Assembly: GCF_010730745.1 (NCBI RefSeq)
Contig: NZ_AP022615.1
Span: 2,418,001-2,482,000, forward strand
DNA length: 64,000 bases
DNA from: Mycobacterium heidelbergense
GTDB taxonomy: Bacteria > Actinomycetota > Actinomycetes > Mycobacteriales > Mycobacteriaceae
Direction: 5' to 3'
Shown here: in pieces, positions 60,791-64,000 of the stretch
Layout: each line of letters begins with the position of its first letter
Numbering within the stretch: the first letter of the stretch is position 1
Notes under the pieces: generated by a model
The model's database searches: none
What the model was told of the DNA's origin: nothing
What the model saw: the letters and a program-made list of their open reading frames with translations, nothing else
Translations under genes and position numbers: made by a program

Positions 60791-62203
60791 CTCCTTTGCA
60801 CAATTCTGAATAATGGTGTGCTAAACGTACTCGTAAAATATATTGGGTGAATTATGGCGACAAAATAGACAATTAACTGCAGCGATATATCCATGCAGCA
60901 AAAGACCGCGCTAAGCCCACGGAAAACTATGGCTGGCATAGAGCACATTGACTGCCCCGAAAATTATTTATTGGCGGCGTTGGAATAGTCGGCAAGAATG
61001 TGACGTGGTGCGGTTGGCCTGCGTTGACAACGCCATGTTGTGAGCGCCTAGATCTGCCCATAAACCAGGCAGGTCACTCCCCCCTCAACGTGCCGGCGGA
61101 TTTCACCGCGCGGCACCCAACACGACGACGCGACCGGGTGGTGAAAACAGTCGCGCGGCTTGCCCGTACCGCCACGGCATGAGGAGACCACCGTCGGTGG
61201 GTCGGAGACGACCAGGAAGGGGCAGCGCCCGCTAGACCGGCGGCGCCGATGTGCGCTTGTGGCACAAGTCAATACCGATGACGACTGGCGACTCGCCACC
61301 AGCGCTCACCCGGGGCAAGGTCGGGCACAGCACACCCACCACTCTCGTGGGTGGACTGTGAAACAGTGCGCACGGAGGTGGCCGGGCGATCACGGCGGGC
61401 TTATCGCCGAATGAATCGGCCAACTCAGAGCAGCAGTGGGCCAGTGGGTGCGGGATAGGTTTTCCTCGCTGGCCGACACCGGGCTGTCAGAGATCAGTTG
61501 GGTCGAAGATCGAGGAGCCTCGCGATGTCGTCGTGCGCGGCGTGTCGCTGCAGACCGTAGCGCCTCGGCGACGCGACCGCCTGGCTGCGCCGGTGTCAGC
61601 ACTTAAGCACTATCCCTCAGCAAATATGACAGCATGCTGTATACCCTGGCGAACAATCGTATTGCCGCGGCAATAGCTATCTGAAGCGAGGCGGCGAATG
61701 CGGCACGGTGTACTACCGATAGGTAATATCGTTTTCAACTATTTTAACGGCAGACGTAGTTTGTTACAGAACGCAAAAAACGTTGCTACCAGCAGTTCCT
61801 CAAGCCTGCGGCGATTGCGGAGCTACACGCTCCTGGAGCGATCACCCAAAGCCACCCGAAAACGCCACGGGCCCAGGTTCTTTACGAATATGTCCAGCTC
61901 ACGTGGCCTGCCTGACGTCGGCTCCAACCCGTTCAAGCGACCAGCCTCGCCAACGACGACGCGTTGTCCTGGTTCATGTGGAGGGCCGGGGTTGATGGGC
62001 CTGGTCATTCCCGGCTTTCCGCTCGTGCGGAGCGCCTAGTGCGCCCGACGACCGCGATGTCGGTGGATGTGTGTCGCGGCGTCGTCAAAGAAGGACAACG
62101 CGAAGGGCATGCCGGTTATCGGCTACGGCGCGGTCTGGGCTCACAGCTGTTACTTAAGTAGCGCATAGCCACAACTGTTGTTAACGCCCGCATCATGTGT
62201 CTC
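60791..62203. other. spacer C with deleted small-ORF copy
   Basis: About 1.4 kb. It has the same leader, palindrome GCTTGTGGCACAAGT (61255-61269), decayed minus-strand frame (61390-61540), AT-rich tract (61600-61770), and at 61823-61985 (minus) a version of the small ORF lacking its middle, reading LNGLEPTSGRPRELDIFVKN. After 62040 the repeat ends and the flank leads to the His-rich protein gene. No intact gene seen. Confidence 0.55.
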
Positions 62204-62587
62204 ATGAGTGAAACATCAGACACCCCGACTGTGCGGACTTCTACCGCAACAGCACCCGCGCCGGCGGCAGCGCCGGTGCTGCACAGGACCCCCAGGGTCT
62301 TTCAATTCGCGGCCTGGGTCGCGATCGTCGCCGGGATCGTGTTCATCGTCGCGGTCATCTTCTTCACCGGCTTCACCCTCGGCAGGCACGCCGGTCACCA
62401 CGGCGGCTTCCACCACCACCACAAGCACCACGCGATGATGATGCATCCGCACCGCTTCGGTCCGGGTGGCCCCGGTGGTCCGGGCGGTCCCGGGGCGATC
62501 CAGGGCGGTGGGGCGGCCTCCGTAGCCCCCGGCGCCCCCGGACCCAGCCAGATTCCGTCGTCGGTCTCTCCCAGCCGGACGCCCTAG
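62204..62587 (+). CDS. small membrane protein with His-rich and Gly/Pro-rich tail, copy 1
   Basis: About 127 aa. Cytoplasmic-looking Thr/Ala/Pro-rich N-terminus, one transmembrane helix (AAWVAIVAGIVFIVAVIFF), then HAGHHGGFHHHHKHHAMMMH, a probable metal-binding cluster, and a GPGGPGGPGG tail. A paralogue lies 171 bp downstream. ATG 62204 is used; ATG 62195 is three codons earlier. Function unknown; metal handling at the membrane is inferred. Confidence 0.7.
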   Translation: MSETSDTPTVRTSTATAPAPAAAPVLHRTPRVFQFAAWVAIVAGIVFIVAVIFFTGFTLGRHAGHHGGFHHHHKHHAMMMHPHRFGPGGPGGPGGPGAIQGGGAASVAPGAPGPSQIPSSVSPSRTP

Positions 62588-62758
62588 GCGCTCGCGGAGT
62601 AAACGGGACCCCGGCGTGCCGTTCACCCCACAACCAGTGGCCCGGCGCTCGACTGAGCGCCGGGCTGCGTGTCGTTTGACAACCGATAGGGCAATTCACA
62701 GCAACATTTGTCGCGCGGACCTGTTATGCGGGTTGGTGGCGGGGGCAGTATTCAAGGC

Positions 62759-63217
62759 ATGACCGAAACACCCGAACCGTCAGCACAGCCGACTTCCGCC
62801 GCCGCGGCTCCGCCGCCACCGCCAGCGTACGAGCGGGTCAAGCCGCCCAAGCTCTATGTGGCCGCAGCGTGGGTGGTGATCGTCGCCGGGATCGTCTTCA
62901 TCCTCTCGACCGTCTTCTTCGCCGGCGCGATGGTCTTTGGGCTCAGCCATCACTGCTATCACCGCTATCACCACGACATGATGTACAAGCCCGGCGGCCC
63001 CTGGGGCCCGGGCGGCGGGCCGTGGCAGTTCGGCGGCCCGGGGGGCCCGGGGATGGCTCCCCCGTTCGGTCCAGTTGGCCCGCCACCGTGGCTCGGCCCG
63101 GGCGGCCCGGGTGGTCCGCCGGTCTTCGGCCCGGGTGGTCCGGGTGGCCCCGGCCAGCCGCCGACGACCAGCGCCCCCGCGCCGGCCCCGAACACGCCGG
63201 GCAATCCGCGCCCATAG
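62759..63217 (+). CDS. small membrane protein with His-rich and Gly/Pro-rich tail, copy 2
   Basis: About 152 aa. MTETPEPSAQPTSAAAAPPP then AYERVKPPKLY, the helix AAWVVIVAGIVFILSTVFFAG, then HHCYHRYHHDMMYKPGG and a long GPGG/PPG repeat tail. The helix is nearly the same as in the preceding gene, so the two arose by duplication while the tails diverged. Its repeats resemble collagen-like Gly-Pro spacing but are too irregular to claim a triple helix. Confidence 0.7.
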   Translation: MTETPEPSAQPTSAAAAPPPPPAYERVKPPKLYVAAAWVVIVAGIVFILSTVFFAGAMVFGLSHHCYHRYHHDMMYKPGGPWGPGGGPWQFGGPGGPGMAPPFGPVGPPPWLGPGGPGGPPVFGPGGPGGPGQPPTTSAPAPAPNTPGNPRP

Positions 63218-63299
63218 CTTTCCTTGATCCGTACCAAAAGAGTGCGCTGGCGTGACGCTCGCTGGAGAGCGGCTGGCCATATTGGCATGATCGAAAACC

Positions 63300-63728
63300 A
63301 TGACCATTGAAGTCGTATACACCACGGAATCCACGGCGACGGGCGGCGGCCGCGACGGCCACGTGAAGTCGGACGACGGCCGCATCGACCTTGACACCCG
63401 GCCGCCGACGGCGATGGGCGGCAACGGCGAGGGCACCAATCCCGAGCAGCTGTTCTCCGCGGGTTATGCCGCCTGCTTCCTGGGCGCGCTGCGCCTGGTG
63501 GCCGGCAAGTCAAAGGTCAAGCTCGACGACGGCACCAACGTGACCGTGCAGATCGGGTTCGGCAAGGATTCGGCGGGCGGCTTCGGGCTCACCGGAAAGA
63601 TCGTCGGGTACCTGCCGGGCGTGGAGCAAAGCGCGGCGGACGACCTGGTGCGCCAGGCCCACCAGGTGTGCCCGTATTCCAAGGCCACCCGCGGCAATGT
63701 CGACGTCGACGTCTCGGCCAAGGTTTAG
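63300..63728 (+). CDS. organic hydroperoxide resistance protein (Ohr/OsmC family)
   Basis: 142 aa. The two redox Cys are present in GYAACFLGAL and HQVCPYSKATRGN, with NPEQLFSAGYAACF typical of Ohr. It reduces organic peroxides using lipoylated protein partners. No MarR-type OhrR gene is adjacent in the window. ATG 63300. Confidence 0.92.
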   Translation: MTIEVVYTTESTATGGGRDGHVKSDDGRIDLDTRPPTAMGGNGEGTNPEQLFSAGYAACFLGALRLVAGKSKVKLDDGTNVTVQIGFGKDSAGGFGLTGKIVGYLPGVEQSAADDLVRQAHQVCPYSKATRGNVDVDVSAKV

Positions 63729-63738
63729 CCCAGTAACG

Positions 63739-64000
63739 ATGCGGATCTCCGCCGCGGTGGTGACCGTCGGTGTGGCCGTCGGGGGAGCGTTGGCGATCCC
63801 CGCCGCACACGCTCACCCGTCGGACCCGGGAGTGGTCAACTACGCGGTCCTCGGCAAAGGATCCGTTGGCAACATCGTCGGCGGGCCGATGGGCTGGGAG
63901 TCGCTGTTCACCCAGCCGTCCCAGACCTATTCGGTCGATCTTCCGGTGTGCAACAACTGGGCCGACATCGGGCTGCCCGAAGTCTACGACGACCCGGACC
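63739..64000 (+). CDS. secreted protein, N-terminal part
   Basis: Open from ATG 63739 to the window edge (87 codons). Signal peptide MRISAAVVTVGVAVGGALA with cleavage after AHA. The mature start HPSDPGVVNYAVLGKGSVGN then LPVCNNWADIGLPEVYDD is not recognised beyond a general mycobacterial secreted protein. It follows ohr by 10 bp. Confidence 0.7.
   Translation, partial: MRISAAVVTVGVAVGGALAIPAAHAHPSDPGVVNYAVLGKGSVGNIVGGPMGWESLFTQPSQTYSVDLPVCNNWADIGLPEVYDDPD

Larger units (their letters stand above)
53690..62010. repeat. three tandem diverged copies of a roughly 2.8 kb unit
   Basis: The three minus-strand secreted-protein genes start 2761 and 2843 bp apart. Conservation extends beyond the genes: 3' flanks (53690-53905, 56650-56726, 59371-59563), upstream leader sequences including AAGGAGATGG and GACAAAATAGACAATTAAC, and spacers with a GCTTGTGGCACAAG palindrome. 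The spacers are visibly AT-richer than the rest of the window. No transposase, integrase or clear terminal repeats are seen. Confidence 0.85.

Noticed and set aside
53690..62010. Insertion sequence or composite transposon origin for the three-copy region
   Set aside because: No transposase, integrase, terminal inverted repeats or target duplications could be seen; simple tandem duplication explains the pattern.

Overview
The window is a high-GC actinobacterial chromosome segment, almost certainly from a non-tuberculous Mycobacterium. From about 35 kb to 53.6 kb it carries, in conserved order, genes I recognise as homologues of M. tuberculosis Rv3723 through Rv3707c: tRNA-Ser, SRP RNA, the aspartate aminotransferase, dnaZX, a methyltransferase/flavoprotein pair, an amidase, ybaB-recR, gatD-murT, dnaQ, leuA, ask-asd. 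The homologues of ligC, polD1, Rv3726, Rv3725 and cut5 lie upstream at 16-30 kb, separated by accessory blocks. These assignments rest on recalled family sequences and gene order; no search was run. Mycobacterial habits are evident: WS/DGAT acyltransferase, P450s, F420/PPOX protein, cutinase, many TetR regulators, GTG starts and ATGA overlaps.

Layout. 0-1.4 kb: the end of a CoA-transferase gene and a CitE-like CoA-ester lyase. 1.4-9.9 kb: a minus-strand methylcitrate operon prpD-prpB-prpC followed closely by pyruvate carboxylase, with divergent prpR. Pyruvate released by PrpB could be carboxylated to the oxaloacetate PrpC needs, so the operon looks self-replenishing. 10-16.2 kb: a TetR-controlled operon with a chimeric gene remnant, then a plus-strand run of acyltransferase, NUDIX, haloalkane dehalogenase and P450. 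16.3-18.4 kb: ligC and the polD1 primase-polymerase, divergent. 18.5-19.1 kb: a candidate toxin-antitoxin pair. 19.3-28.5 kb: rhomboid-like protein, a frameshifted cyclase/ATPase/LuxR regulator, two TetR systems with visible palindromic operators, a P450 preceded by a truncated SDR remnant, and an alcohol dehydrogenase. 28.7-35.2 kb: epimerase, intact cutinase, serine hydrolase, second DapB-like protein, ParB-like protein, enoyl-CoA hydratase and a membrane protein. 35-53.6 kb: the conserved core described above. The leuA 5' region encodes a short leucine-rich leader peptide and mutually exclusive RNA stems, an apparent attenuator.

53.6-62.1 kb is the most unusual part. It holds three tandem diverged copies of a roughly 2.8 kb unit: a secreted hydrophobic protein gene (minus strand), a downstream hairpin whose sequence differs between copies but stays perfectly paired, and a roughly 1 kb AT-richer spacer with conserved palindromes, a decayed reading frame and a small ORF. 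62.2-63.2 kb: two tandem small membrane proteins with His-rich and Gly/Pro-rich tails. 63.3 kb to the end: an Ohr peroxidase and the start of a secreted protein.

Short palindromic intergenic elements recur across the window: two copies of a 60 bp element, and three other unrelated inverted repeats. One of these has overwritten the 3' end of the aminotransferase gene.
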